64,000 bases of DNA from assembly GCF_902459615.1 (NCBI RefSeq), contig NZ_CABPSA010000001.1, positions 1,178,001 to 1,242,000 on the forward strand, given 5' to 3'. The notes under the pieces are model-generated. The model was not told the DNA's origin. It searched no databases and saw nothing but the letters and a program-made list of their open reading frames with translations. Origin of the DNA: Pandoraea commovens. GTDB taxonomy: Bacteria; Pseudomonadota; Gammaproteobacteria; Burkholderiales; Burkholderiaceae. Of this stretch, positions 42,395-51,304 are shown in pieces. The position numbers and the translations under genes are program-made. Each line of letters starts with the position of its first letter. Position 1 is the first letter of the stretch.

Positions 42395-42417
42395 GGTGAT
42401 ATTTCGTCAATATCACC
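42395..42417. promoter_or_regulatory. Palindromic operator-like site upstream of cioA
   Basis: ggtgatatt-tcgtc-aatatcacc is a perfect 9-bp inverted repeat with a 5-bp spacer, 39 bp before the cioA ATG, where it could overlap the promoter or early leader. It is not an Anr/FNR box (TTGAT-N4-ATCAA). A repressor-type regulator such as an Rrf2-family member is possible. The 42185-42455 interval holds no gene. Confidence 0.6.
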
Positions 42418-42455
42418 ATACAAGACAGGGTTTAATTGCATACATAGAGCGCAAC

Positions 42456-43829
42456 ATGACTGCCGTTCCGGATGCCCTCGACCTCGCACGCCTGCAATTC
42501 GCGTTCACGGTCTCGTTTCACATCGTTTTCCCCGCCGTCTCCATCGGTTTGGCGAGCTTCATCGCCGTCCTTGAAGGGCTCTGGCTCAAGACCCGTCAGC
42601 AACACTATCTGGATCTGTGCCGCTTCTGGTCGAAGGCGTTTGCCGTGTGCTTCGGCATGGGCGTCGTCTCCGGTGTGGTGATGGCTTATCAGTTCGGCAC
42701 GAACTGGTCGGGCTTCTCCAGTTTCGCCGGGGCGGTCACCGGGCCGTTGCTGACCTATGAGGTCATGACCGCGTTCTTCCTTGAGGCGGGCTTCCTCGGC
42801 ATCATGCTGTTCGGCTGGAACCGCGTAAGCCCGCGCGCGCACTTCGCCGCCACGCTGTGCGTCGCCATCGGCACACTGATCTCGACGTTCTGGATTCTCG
42901 CGTCGAACAGTTGGATGCAAACGCCTCAGGGCTACGAGATCGTCGATGGTCGTGTGGTCGTGTTGTCGTGGTGGGACGTGATCTTCAATCCGTCCTTCCC
43001 CTACCGTCTCGCGCACATGAGCATTGCCGCGTTCGTGGTCGCCGCGCTTGTCGTGGCGGGCACCGGCGCATGGCACTTACTGCGCGGACGCCGCGACCCT
43101 GCCGTCAAGACCATGTTCTCGATGGCGATGTGGCTCCTGCTGATCTTCGCGCCCCTGCAAGCGTTCGTGGGCGATCTCCACGGCCTGAACACGCGTGAGC
43201 ATCAGCCCGCCAAGCTCGCCGCCATGGAAGGTCTGTGGGAGACGAAGACGGGCGGCACGCCGCTCAACCTGTTCGGCTGGCCCGACATGGATTCGGAGAC
43301 CACACGTTATGCGCTCGAAATCCCGCATCTGGGCAGCCTGATCCTCACGCATAGCTGGGACGGCGAAGTGCGCGGCCTGAAGGAGTTTCCGAAAGACGAG
43401 CGTCCCAACGTGCCGCTGGTGTTCTGGAGCTTCCGCATCATGGTCGGTCTCGGTCTGGCGATGATCGGTGCAGCGCTCGCAGCGCTGTGGCTGCGCCGTC
43501 GCGGCACGTTGTTCGCTTCGCGCAACTTCGCCCGTGTGATGTTGCTGCTTTCGCCGACCGGCTTCATCGCCCTGCTCGCCGGGTGGGTGACAACCGAAGC
43601 CGGACGCCAGCCGTGGGTGGTCTACGGCGTGATGCGCACGGCGCACGCCATGTCGCCGGTGAGTGCGCAGCAGGTGCAGGTCTCGCTGTTAGTGCTGGTG
43701 CTCGCCTACTTCCTCGTGTTCGGCACCGGCGTCTACTACCTGCTCAAGATTCTGCGCGGCGGCCCGGTACTGCCGGGCCAATCGAACGACGACGCCCCCC
43801 AACCCAAGCGAGAACTCTCATGGATCTGA
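42456..43829 (+). CDS. cioA: Cyanide-insensitive quinol oxidase (cytochrome bd-type) subunit I
   Basis: The protein has 457 residues and about nine membrane helices. Conserved haem-ligand segments: SFHIVFPAVSIG near the N-terminus, RLAHMSIA in the middle and the GWVTTEAGRQPW block near the C-terminus. The periplasmic Q-loop is short, as in the CIO subgroup. It oxidises quinol and reduces O2 to water, with a role in low oxygen or when the haem-copper oxidases are poisoned. It overlaps cioB by 10 bp. Confidence 0.93.
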   Translation: MTAVPDALDLARLQFAFTVSFHIVFPAVSIGLASFIAVLEGLWLKTRQQHYLDLCRFWSKAFAVCFGMGVVSGVVMAYQFGTNWSGFSSFAGAVTGPLLTYEVMTAFFLEAGFLGIMLFGWNRVSPRAHFAATLCVAIGTLISTFWILASNSWMQTPQGYEIVDGRVVVLSWWDVIFNPSFPYRLAHMSIAAFVVAALVVAGTGAWHLLRGRRDPAVKTMFSMAMWLLLIFAPLQAFVGDLHGLNTREHQPAKLAAMEGLWETKTGGTPLNLFGWPDMDSETTRYALEIPHLGSLILTHSWDGEVRGLKEFPKDERPNVPLVFWSFRIMVGLGLAMIGAALAALWLRRRGTLFASRNFARVMLLLSPTGFIALLAGWVTTEAGRQPWVVYGVMRTAHAMSPVSAQQVQVSLLVLVLAYFLVFGTGVYYLLKILRGGPVLPGQSNDDAPQPKRELSWI

Positions 43830-44818
43830 CCTTAGCCTGGGCCGCTATCATCGCGCTCGGCCTGTTTCTTTACGTCGTGCTCGACGGCTTCGACCTCGGC
43901 ATCGGCATTCTCTTTCCGTTCTTCCCCGATGCCCGTGAGCGCGACACGATGATGAACTCCGTCGCCCCGGTGTGGGACGGCAACGAAACGTGGCTCGTAC
44001 TCGGCGGTGCCGGGCTGCTCGCTGCGTTTCCGATGGTCTATTCGGTGCTGCTCTCCGCGCTCTATCTGCCGCTCGTGCTCATGCTCGTGTGCCTGATCTT
44101 CCGTGGGGTCGCGTTCGAGATTCGCGGCAAGTCGCGTCGCACGCGCCAATGGTGGGATCTGGCGTTCATTGGCGGTTCGGCAGGTGCAACGTTCTTTCAG
44201 GGCGTAGCACTCGGCGCTTACCTGTCGGGGATTCCTGTCGAGAACGGCCAGTTCGCGGGCGACGCCTTCGCCTGGGTGACGGCCTTCAATCTCTTCACCG
44301 GTCTGGGCCTGCTCGTGACGTATGCGCTGCTCGGCGCGTGCTGGCTGATCGGCAAGACCGAGGGAGATCTGCAACGTCGTTTGCGCGTGGTCGCGTGGCC
44401 GCTGACGCTTGCGCTCGTCGCCACGATGGCGATCGTCTCCCTCTGGACGCCGCTGCGCCTGCCGCTCGTGGCCGAGCGCTGGTTCGACGGCGAATGGTTC
44501 TGGCGCTGCCTGCCGGTGCCGTTCGTGGTGGCCGGGGCGACGTTCGCAATGCGCCGTGTGTTGCAGCGCGCGCACGACGCCACGCCGTTCTGGCTCGCCA
44601 TCGGTCTGGTGTTTCTCGGCTACAGCGGCCTGCTCATCAGCGCCTACCCGTACGCGATTCTGCCGGGCATCACGCTGTGGGACGCCGCAGCGCCCCGCTC
44701 CAGCCTGTCGTTCACGATGTGGGGCGCGGCCTTCATCATTCCTGTGATCCTCGCCTACACGATGCTGGCGTACTGGGTCTTTCGCGGCAAGGTGGCTCAC
44801 GATGCGCACTATCACTGA
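43820..44818 (+). CDS. cioB: Cyanide-insensitive quinol oxidase (cytochrome bd-type) subunit II
   Basis: The protein has 332 residues and about eight membrane helices. Family landmarks: the start LFLYVVLDGFDLGIG, the VWDGNETWLVLGG motif and YSGLLISAYPY near the end. It is the structural partner of CioA. It overlaps the subunit I gene by 10 bp and the small downstream gene by 17 bp, so all three are one operon. Confidence 0.93.
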   Translation: MDLTLAWAAIIALGLFLYVVLDGFDLGIGILFPFFPDARERDTMMNSVAPVWDGNETWLVLGGAGLLAAFPMVYSVLLSALYLPLVLMLVCLIFRGVAFEIRGKSRRTRQWWDLAFIGGSAGATFFQGVALGAYLSGIPVENGQFAGDAFAWVTAFNLFTGLGLLVTYALLGACWLIGKTEGDLQRRLRVVAWPLTLALVATMAIVSLWTPLRLPLVAERWFDGEWFWRCLPVPFVVAGATFAMRRVLQRAHDATPFWLAIGLVFLGYSGLLISAYPYAILPGITLWDAAAPRSSLSFTMWGAAFIIPVILAYTMLAYWVFRGKVAHDAHYH

Positions 44819-45011
44819 TCTGGTCAGGCCCGGTGTGCGCCGTCAGCGCGAAGCCACGGCGGCAACGCAGACGATGCTGCCGAACGTCCGCGCTTCGTGG
44901 CAACAACGGCTGATCGGCTGGGGATGGTTTATTGCGTTATGGTGTGCGGGTGTGGCAGGCACCGCCCTCCTCGCACTCCCGTTCAAACTGATCATCGCCA
45001 CGGCCAAATAG
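44802..45011 (+). CDS. Small membrane protein of the cytochrome bd operon (DUF2474/CydX-like)
   Basis: A 69-residue protein with one membrane helix (LIGWGWFIALWCAGVAGTALLAL), typical of the small third component of CIO/bd oxidases that stabilises the haem site. The ATG at 44802 has AAGGTGG at a good distance and overlaps cioB. A shorter form from the ATG at 44874 (45 residues) is closer to the usual family length. Confidence 0.75.
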   Translation: MRTITDLVRPGVRRQREATAATQTMLPNVRASWQQRLIGWGWFIALWCAGVAGTALLALPFKLIIATAK

Positions 45012-45021
45012 GAGACAGCTT

Positions 45022-45630
45022 ATGAATCGGCTTTCATCTCAGGACGCAACCCGCACGAAGGGCGTCAAACGCATGGCAAGCACCACGGCCGTCGCTGCGG
45101 CCCTCCTCGGCGGCGTCGTCGGATTTGCAGGATTTGCCGGGACGGCGCATGCCGAAGGCATGAGCGTTTCGTCCAGCGCATTCAAAGATGGCGGTTTGCT
45201 GCCTGCGGAGCACGCGGGCGCAAACGAATGCGGCGGCAAGAACACCAGCCCGCCGCTGGAATGGAAGAATCTGCCGCAAGCCACTCACAGCGTCGTGATC
45301 CGGATGACGGACCCTGACGGTGCCAAGGGCGGCGGCGTAGTCCACTGGATCGCTTACAACATTCCGGCTTCGGTGACGTCACTGGCGGCCGGTGCGGGCA
45401 ACAAGTCGGGCGACAACATCACGGTCGGGAAGAACATTTCCGGTGCCGAAGCCTATCGCGGTGCGTGCCCGCCGGTGGGCGATACGCCGCATCACTACAT
45501 CATCACGGTGACGGCGACCGACATTGCGCCGGGCAGCCTGCCGCCGGGCCTCGACGCCGCCGGACTCACTGTGGCGCTTGCCGGTCACACGCTGAACGGG
45601 TCAACCATCGTGGCGCGATACGGCCGCTGA
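45022..45630 (+). CDS. Secreted YbhB/YbcL-family (PEBP-like) protein
   Basis: The protein has 202 residues. The signal peptide ends near AGTAHA-EGMSV. The PEBP fold is marked by NTSPPLEWKNLP, MTDPDGAKGGGVVHWIAYNIP and the GACPPVGDTPHHYIITV ligand-site motif. The family resembles mammalian Raf kinase inhibitor proteins, but the bacterial role is unclear (possibly ligand or lipid binding). AGGAGA precedes it, 10 bp after the small oxidase gene. Confidence 0.88.
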   Translation: MNRLSSQDATRTKGVKRMASTTAVAAALLGGVVGFAGFAGTAHAEGMSVSSSAFKDGGLLPAEHAGANECGGKNTSPPLEWKNLPQATHSVVIRMTDPDGAKGGGVVHWIAYNIPASVTSLAAGAGNKSGDNITVGKNISGAEAYRGACPPVGDTPHHYIITVTATDIAPGSLPPGLDAAGLTVALAGHTLNGSTIVARYGR

Positions 45631-45655
45631 CCGGCGCGCGCTTCGATGCAACGAT

Positions 45656-45689
45656 AAAAAACGCCAGCGGATAGTCCACTGGCGTTTTT
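45656..45689 (+). terminator. Intrinsic terminator after the YbhB-like gene
   Basis: The stem aaaaacgccag / ctggcgttttt is extended inward by gg/cc and followed by a T tract on the plus strand. Because the arms carry both A and T tracts, it may also stop the convergent folE gene. Confidence 0.9.
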
Positions 45690-45736
45690 CGTTTCACGGT
45701 GCGAACAACGTTCGCCCGACGCAGCCTTACACGCGA

Positions 45737-46303
45737 TTACCGCTCACGGGCGAGCGCGAGGAATTCCGTGCGCAGCGCCAGGTTGGGCTGCAACTCGCCG
45801 AGCATCGCCGACGTCACCGTCTCTTCGCCTGCCGTGCGAATGCCACGGCTCTCCATGCACATGTGACGGCACGACACCACGACACCGACGGCCTTCGGTT
45901 GAAGGTGCGTCATCAGCGCTTCTGCGACTTGCGTCGTCAGACGCTCCTGCACTTGCAGGCGACGCGCAAAGCAATCGACCAGACGCGTGAGCTTCGACAG
46001 GCCGACGATCTTGCCGTTGGGCAGATAGCCGATGGTCGCCTTACCGAAGAACGGCGCGAGATGGTGCTCGCAGTGGCTGTACACCGGAATGCCGCGCACC
46101 ACGATCAGTTCGTTGTATTGCTCGGCTCCGTCTTCGAAGACCTTGAGCACTTCGGCCGGATCCTGGCCGTAACCTGCCGTCCATTGACGCCACGCTTTTT
46201 GTACCCGCGCCGGTGTTTCATGCAAACCGGAACGTTCCGGATCTTCGCCGATGTGTTTCAGGAATCGCTTCCAGTCGTTTTCGTCGAACGTGTCGTGAGA
46301 CAT
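45737..46303 (-). CDS. folE: GTP cyclohydrolase I
   Basis: The protein has 188 residues. It converts GTP to 7,8-dihydroneopterin triphosphate, the first step of folate (and related pterin) synthesis. Zinc and active-site segments: YSHCEHHLAPFFG, RLQVQERLTTQV and CRHMCMESRGI. The ATG at 46301-46303 has GGGAG at good spacing; an in-frame ATG at 46320 would add six residues, and the further open frame has no support. It is monocistronic. Confidence 0.95.
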   Translation of the reverse strand: MSHDTFDENDWKRFLKHIGEDPERSGLHETPARVQKAWRQWTAGYGQDPAEVLKVFEDGAEQYNELIVVRGIPVYSHCEHHLAPFFGKATIGYLPNGKIVGLSKLTRLVDCFARRLQVQERLTTQVAEALMTHLQPKAVGVVVSCRHMCMESRGIRTAGEETVTSAMLGELQPNLALRTEFLALARER

Positions 46304-46544
46304 ATCAATCAAGCTCCCATACATTGGATCCGCAGCGCTGCGCCGCTGCATCTTGCGCATCCCCGCGCTGCCGGACATGTGCGCACAATAACAGAGAGTC
46401 ACATCGCACGCATGCGGCTTCCCGGTTTGCGAGTCCGGTCGTATGGCCAGTCCTGAGCACACCGGACACGGCCCGCCCCGATTGCCGCCGGGTTCGCTTT
46501 TGCGCTAAGGTGGCGACGGACAACCGCAACGCACGAGGCGCGCC

Positions 46545-47528
46545 ATGTCGGCACTCCCACGCATGTGCAACAAAGCGATGACCCTTGCTTCTTCGACCGC
46601 CATCGCTGCGCTCGCGCTGCTGGCCGGTTGCGGCAACCGTGGCCCCGAGCCGTGGCAAGGCTATGTCGAAGGTGAGTTCGTCTACGTCGCCTCCTCGCAG
46701 GCGGGCACCTTGCTGTCGCTTGCCGTCGCGCGCGGCCAGGAGGTGAAAGCGGGCGATGTCCTCTTCGATCTCGAATCCACCTTTGAAAGGGCTGCTCAGG
46801 CCCACGCACGCGAGACACTTGCGAGCGCCGAAGCCCAACTTCGCGATCTCGGCATAGGCAAACGTCCCGACGAAATCGACGTCTCAAAGGCCCAGCTCAC
46901 GCAGGCCATCGCCGCCCGCGACAAAGCGCGCAGCCAGTTCGACCGCGATCAGGCGCAATACGCCGCTGGCGGCATCTCCCGCGAACAACTCGAAGCCAGC
47001 CGGGCCGACGCCCGCACCACCGAAGCACGGGTGCAGGAATTGCAGGCCAGTCTGGCCGTCGCCCGTCTGCCCGGCCGCGAGGCTCAGCGCCAGTCGCAAG
47101 CGGCGCAGGTCGACGTAGCACGCGCGTCGCTCGCGCAGGCCGACTGGCAACTCTCGCAGAAGCACGCCGTCGCGAGCGCCGCCGGTCGCGTCTTCGACAC
47201 GATGTACCGCGTCGGCGAATGGGTGGCGGCGGGCAGTCCCGTCGTGCGTCTGCTGCCGCCCGCGAACATCAAGGTGCGGTTCTTCGTGCCCGAGGCCGCG
47301 CTCGGCGAACTGCGCGCCGGGCAGACCGTACACATCGCCTGCGACGGCTGCGGTGCGGGCGTGGATGCGCGCGTAACCTACGTCGCCAATCAGGCGGAAT
47401 ACACGCCGCCCGTCATCTACAGCAACGACACGCGCGATAAGCTCGTGTACATGATCGAGGCGCATCCGGCAGCCGCAGACGCCATCAAGCTGAACCCCGG
47501 CCAGCCCGTGCAGGTGACGCGCCGATGA
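46545..47528 (+). CDS. HlyD-family periplasmic adaptor lipoprotein (YbhG-like)
   Basis: The protein has 327 residues. The lipobox LALLAGC anchors it in the inner membrane. A barrel-sandwich half-motif (VYVASSQAGTLLSLAVARGQEVKAGDVLF) is followed by a long coiled-coil hairpin (~75-190, rich in Ala/Gln/Arg) and the second half of the barrel (ASAAGRVFDTMYRVGEWV). It links the ABC transporter encoded downstream to the outer-membrane factor. It is coupled to the ATPase gene by an ATGA overlap. Confidence 0.9.
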   Translation: MSALPRMCNKAMTLASSTAIAALALLAGCGNRGPEPWQGYVEGEFVYVASSQAGTLLSLAVARGQEVKAGDVLFDLESTFERAAQAHARETLASAEAQLRDLGIGKRPDEIDVSKAQLTQAIAARDKARSQFDRDQAQYAAGGISREQLEASRADARTTEARVQELQASLAVARLPGREAQRQSQAAQVDVARASLAQADWQLSQKHAVASAAGRVFDTMYRVGEWVAAGSPVVRLLPPANIKVRFFVPEAALGELRAGQTVHIACDGCGAGVDARVTYVANQAEYTPPVIYSNDTRDKLVYMIEAHPAAADAIKLNPGQPVQVTRR

Positions 47529-48553
47529 CCGCCCCTCACAACGCGGATCGCTCAGATCGCGCCGCCGCGCAACGAAACGCATCGTCGCCCGAGAGGGGAC
47601 GGCAAAACGTCCCGCAGGACGACGACACACTCGCCATCGACGTGCGCGGCCTGAATAAACACTTCGGCGACAAACACGTCGTCAAGGACCTGTCGATGCA
47701 AGTGCGGCGCGGCGAGATCTTCGGCTTTCTCGGGCCGAACGGCAGCGGCAAGACGACCTGCATTCGCATGATGTGCGGCCTGCTCACACCCGACTCGGGT
47801 AGCGGCACATGCCTCGGCTTCGACATCGTGCGTGAGTCCGCACAGATCAAAAGGCACGTCGGCTACATGACGCAGCGCTTCTCGTACTGGGAAGACCTGA
47901 CGATCCGCGAGAACCTCGATTTCGTCGCCCGTGTCTACGGCATGCCCAACCGGCGCGAGGCCGTCGAACACGCTATCGAGCGCCTTGGCCTCAAAGCGCG
48001 GGCGAAGCAACTGACCGGCTCGCTTTCAGGGGGATGGAAGCAACGGCTCGCGCTCGCGGCGTGCATGCTGCACGAGCCGCAAGTGCTACTGCTCGACGAG
48101 CCGACCGCAGGTGTCGACCCGACGGCACGGCGCGACTTCTGGGAGGAACTGCACGAACTGGCGGCCCAGGGTATTTCGGTGCTCGTCAGCACGCACTACA
48201 TGGACGAGGCGGAACGCTGCCACAAGCTGGCCTACATCTCGTACGGCGAACTGCTCGCGCAAGGCTCGGCGGCCGAGGTCATCGAAAGCCAGCATCTGTC
48301 GACGTGGACCGTGCATGGCGACGACCTTGTCGATCTCGCGCGGGAGTTGCGCGAACAACCGACCGTCGCGCAGACGGTCGCGTTCGGCAGCGCCTTGCAT
48401 GTGAGCGGCACCGACGCCGACGCACTGGAGAAGCTCCTGCGCCGCCTCGAAACCGAGCGCGGGCTGCGTGCGACGCCCATCGAGACGAGTCTCGAAGATG
48501 TCTTCATCTATCTGATGAGTCACGCGAAAGACAACTTCGGAGACGGCTCATGA
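47525..48553 (+). CDS. ABC-2 transporter ATPase (YbhF/CcmA-like)
   Basis: The protein has 342 residues. Walker A GPNGSGKTT, signature LSGGWKQRLALAA and Walker B VLLLDEPTAGVD are intact. A ~35-residue polar N-terminal extension precedes the domain. Unlike E. coli YbhF it has a single ATPase domain, so it must work as a homodimer. It probably powers export of drugs or other hydrophobic compounds. Its stop overlaps the permease start (ATGA). Confidence 0.92.
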   Translation: MTAPHNADRSDRAAAQRNASSPERGRQNVPQDDDTLAIDVRGLNKHFGDKHVVKDLSMQVRRGEIFGFLGPNGSGKTTCIRMMCGLLTPDSGSGTCLGFDIVRESAQIKRHVGYMTQRFSYWEDLTIRENLDFVARVYGMPNRREAVEHAIERLGLKARAKQLTGSLSGGWKQRLALAACMLHEPQVLLLDEPTAGVDPTARRDFWEELHELAAQGISVLVSTHYMDEAERCHKLAYISYGELLAQGSAAEVIESQHLSTWTVHGDDLVDLARELREQPTVAQTVAFGSALHVSGTDADALEKLLRRLETERGLRATPIETSLEDVFIYLMSHAKDNFGDGS

Positions 48554-49716
48554 GCGCACCGCTGGGCTTCTCCGTCGCGCGCTGGTGGAGCATCGTGTGC
48601 AAGGAGTTTCTCCAGTTGCGCCGCGACCGGGTGACGTTCGCCATGATCGTCGCCGTGCCGCTCGTGCAACTGACACTCTTCGGCTTCGCCATCAACACCG
48701 ACCCGAAGCACATGCCCACGGCGGTGCTGATGCACGACGACAGCGAGTTCACACGCAGCTTCACCGCCGCCATGCAGCACTCGGGCTACTTCCGCTTTAC
48801 CGAGACGCTCACGAGCGAAGAGGCCGGACGCGCCGCCCTCGCGCAAGGTCGCGTGCAGTTCGTGCTCAACATCCCGACCGACTTCACACGCCGCCTGCTG
48901 CGCGGCGAGCGCCCGGCGCTACTCGTCGAAGCCGATGCCACCGACCCGATGGCCATGGCCTCGGCGCTTGGCGCGCTGCCCGCCATCGCTCAGTCCGTCG
49001 CGCAGAAGGATCTGACGGGGCCGTTGGCGTCGCTGGGTGGGCCTGGCTCATCATCCGCTTCATCCGGTAATGCGCCCTTCGACGTTCAGGTGCATCGGCT
49101 GTACAACGCCGAGGGCATCACGCAGTACAACATCATTCCCGGGCTGATGGGCGTGATCCTAACGATGACGCTCGCGATGATGACCGGTCTGGCCATCGTG
49201 CGCGAACGCGAGCGCGGCACGATGGAGAATCTGCTCGCCACACCGGTGCTGCCCATCGAGGTCATGACGGGCAAGATCGTGCCGTACATCGCCATCGGCC
49301 TGATTCAGGCGAGCATCATCCTGATCGCAGCGCGCTTCGTGTTTCACGTGCCCTTCGAAGGCAGCGTGATCGCGATCTATCTGTCGGCACTCGTCTTCAT
49401 TGCCGCCAATCTGACGGTCGGCATCGCGCTGTCGTCGTTCGCGCAGAATCAGTTGCAGGCGATGCAACTCACGGTCTTCTACTTTCTGCCGAACATGCTG
49501 CTCTCCGGCTTCATGTTTCCGTTTCGCGGCATGCCCGCATGGGCACAGGCGATCGGCAACGTGCTGCCGCTCACGTATTTCAACCGGCTCATTCGCGGCA
49601 TTCTGCTCAAGGGCAATGGCTGGGCCGACGCCTGGCACGACCTGTGGCCGCTACTCGTCTTCTGCGCCGTGCTGATGACGGTGGCCGTCAGGTTCTATAA
49701 ACGCACGCTCGACTAG
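48550..49716 (+). CDS. ABC-2 transporter permease (YbhS/YbhR-like)
   Basis: The protein has 388 residues: one N-terminal helix, a large periplasmic domain (~45-185) and five to six C-terminal helices. Typical ABC-2 segments: LRRDRVTFAMIVAVPLVQL, RERERGTMENLLATPV and the FMFPFRGMP loop. Only one permease gene is present where ybh-type systems usually have two, so it probably forms a homodimer. A start further upstream in the open frame would overlap the ATPase gene in full and is unlikely. Confidence 0.92.
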   Translation: MSAPLGFSVARWWSIVCKEFLQLRRDRVTFAMIVAVPLVQLTLFGFAINTDPKHMPTAVLMHDDSEFTRSFTAAMQHSGYFRFTETLTSEEAGRAALAQGRVQFVLNIPTDFTRRLLRGERPALLVEADATDPMAMASALGALPAIAQSVAQKDLTGPLASLGGPGSSSASSGNAPFDVQVHRLYNAEGITQYNIIPGLMGVILTMTLAMMTGLAIVRERERGTMENLLATPVLPIEVMTGKIVPYIAIGLIQASIILIAARFVFHVPFEGSVIAIYLSALVFIAANLTVGIALSSFAQNQLQAMQLTVFYFLPNMLLSGFMFPFRGMPAWAQAIGNVLPLTYFNRLIRGILLKGNGWADAWHDLWPLLVFCAVLMTVAVRFYKRTLD

Positions 49717-49720
49717 CTCC

Positions 49721-51304
49721 ATGCTCGCCATGCGCCCACCGCCCTCTCGCTTCGCACCGCTCAAGCTCGGTCTGTTGATCGGGCTGACCGGCGCGCTGTC
49801 GGCCTGCGCCGTCGGCCCCGACTTCCACACGCCCGATAGCCCGACCGTCGCGCAGTACACCAGCGGGACGCAACCGGTCACAACGGCGGGGACTTCAGGC
49901 GACGTCGCCCATCAGAGCGGCCCCCAGACGCTGATCACCGGCGACGAGGTGCCCGCCGAATGGTGGACGCGCTTCGGTTCGCCCGCGCTGAACGCGTTGG
50001 TCGCGCAGGCGCTGGCCGACAGTCCGACGCTTCGGCAAGCCGAGGCGAAACTGCGTCAGGCGCAGGAGGACTATCGCGCGCAGGCGGGGGCGCGCCTGCT
50101 GCCGTCCGCCGACCTGAAGCTCTCCGGCACGCGCGAGCAGGTCGATCTCGCGTCGTTCGGTATCACCAGTGTGCCGAGTCCCGGCCCGTTTACGCTGTAC
50201 AACGCGAGCGTCGATGTGTCGTACACGCTCGATGTCTTCGGCGGCAATCGTCGTGCGCTCGAAGGGCTTGCCGCACAGATCGACTATCAACGCTTCGAAC
50301 GCGACGCCGCACGCCTCTCGCTCGCGGGCAACGTGGTAACGGCCGCGTTGCGACAGGCCAGTGCCCGCGCCCAACTTGCCGCGCTGGACGGCATGCTGAG
50401 TGCACAGCGTCAGCAGCTCGACATCACGCGCGCGCGGGAACGAGCTGGCGGCGTCGCGACGCTCGACGTCCAGAATCAGGCCGCGCTGGTCGCACAAACG
50501 TCGGCGCAATTGCCGCCGCTTCGTCAGCAAATCGCACAGTACGACCATCAGTTGGCACGCTGGGTCGGTCAGCCGCCGGGGGCGTTCACGTCACCGACGA
50601 TCGACCTGACGACATTACAACTACCGCAAACGGTGCCGGTATCGCTGCCCTCCACGCTTGCCAGCCGACGCCCCGACATCCGCGCAGCACAAGCGCTATT
50701 GCACAAGGCCAGCGCAGACGTGGGCGTCGCAACGGCGAACCTGTATCCGCAATTCACCTTGTCCGGCAGTTTCGGCACGCAACGCATGCGCACCGCCGAT
50801 CTGGGCAACGGCATCAACATCTGGAATATCGGGATGAACTTGCTGCAACCGCTCTTGCGTGGCGGCGAGTTGCGCGCACAACGTCGCTCGGCGGTGGCCG
50901 CGTATGACGCAGCGCTCGCGTCGTATCAGGACACGGTGCTGCTCGGTCTCGCGCAAGTCGCCGATGCGATGCGTGCGCTCGACGCCGATGCCGACAAGCT
51001 GGTCGCACAGGCCGACGCCGCGCAACGCACCGAGCATGCCTACCGCATCGCCGAGGCTCGCTATCGTGCAGGCGGCATCAGTCATCTCGCCCTGCTCGAC
51101 GCGCAACGTCAGGCGCTTGACGCCACCCGTGCACGGCTGGAGACGCAAGGCGCACGGCTGGCCGATACTGCGGCGCTTTGGCAAGCGCTGGGAGGGGCGG
51201 CCACCGTGCCGTCTGCCAATGGCGATGGCGATGGCGATGGCGACGCCGGTGCGGACGACACGCCTCATGGGCCGGTTACCCCCGCGACGCCGCCTCCTCG
51301 CTGA
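49721..51304 (+). CDS. Outer-membrane efflux lipoprotein (NodT/OprM family)
   Basis: The protein has 527 residues. The lipobox ALSAC is followed by VGPDFHTPD, typical of the family, and by two OEP repeats of long helices and barrel strands (LVAQALADSPTLRQAEAKLRQAQEDYRAQ, ASRRPDIRAAQALLHKASADVGVATANLYPQ). It forms the trimeric TolC-like exit duct of the preceding ABC export system, 4 bp after the permease gene. The C-terminus carries a Gly-Asp run encoded by four tandem ggcgat-type hexamers (51221-51244). The last 29 bp overlap the convergent LysR gene. Confidence 0.92.
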   Translation: MLAMRPPPSRFAPLKLGLLIGLTGALSACAVGPDFHTPDSPTVAQYTSGTQPVTTAGTSGDVAHQSGPQTLITGDEVPAEWWTRFGSPALNALVAQALADSPTLRQAEAKLRQAQEDYRAQAGARLLPSADLKLSGTREQVDLASFGITSVPSPGPFTLYNASVDVSYTLDVFGGNRRALEGLAAQIDYQRFERDAARLSLAGNVVTAALRQASARAQLAALDGMLSAQRQQLDITRARERAGGVATLDVQNQAALVAQTSAQLPPLRQQIAQYDHQLARWVGQPPGAFTSPTIDLTTLQLPQTVPVSLPSTLASRRPDIRAAQALLHKASADVGVATANLYPQFTLSGSFGTQRMRTADLGNGINIWNIGMNLLQPLLRGGELRAQRRSAVAAYDAALASYQDTVLLGLAQVADAMRALDADADKLVAQADAAQRTEHAYRIAEARYRAGGISHLALLDAQRQALDATRARLETQGARLADTAALWQALGGAATVPSANGDGDGDGDAGADDTPHGPVTPATPPPR

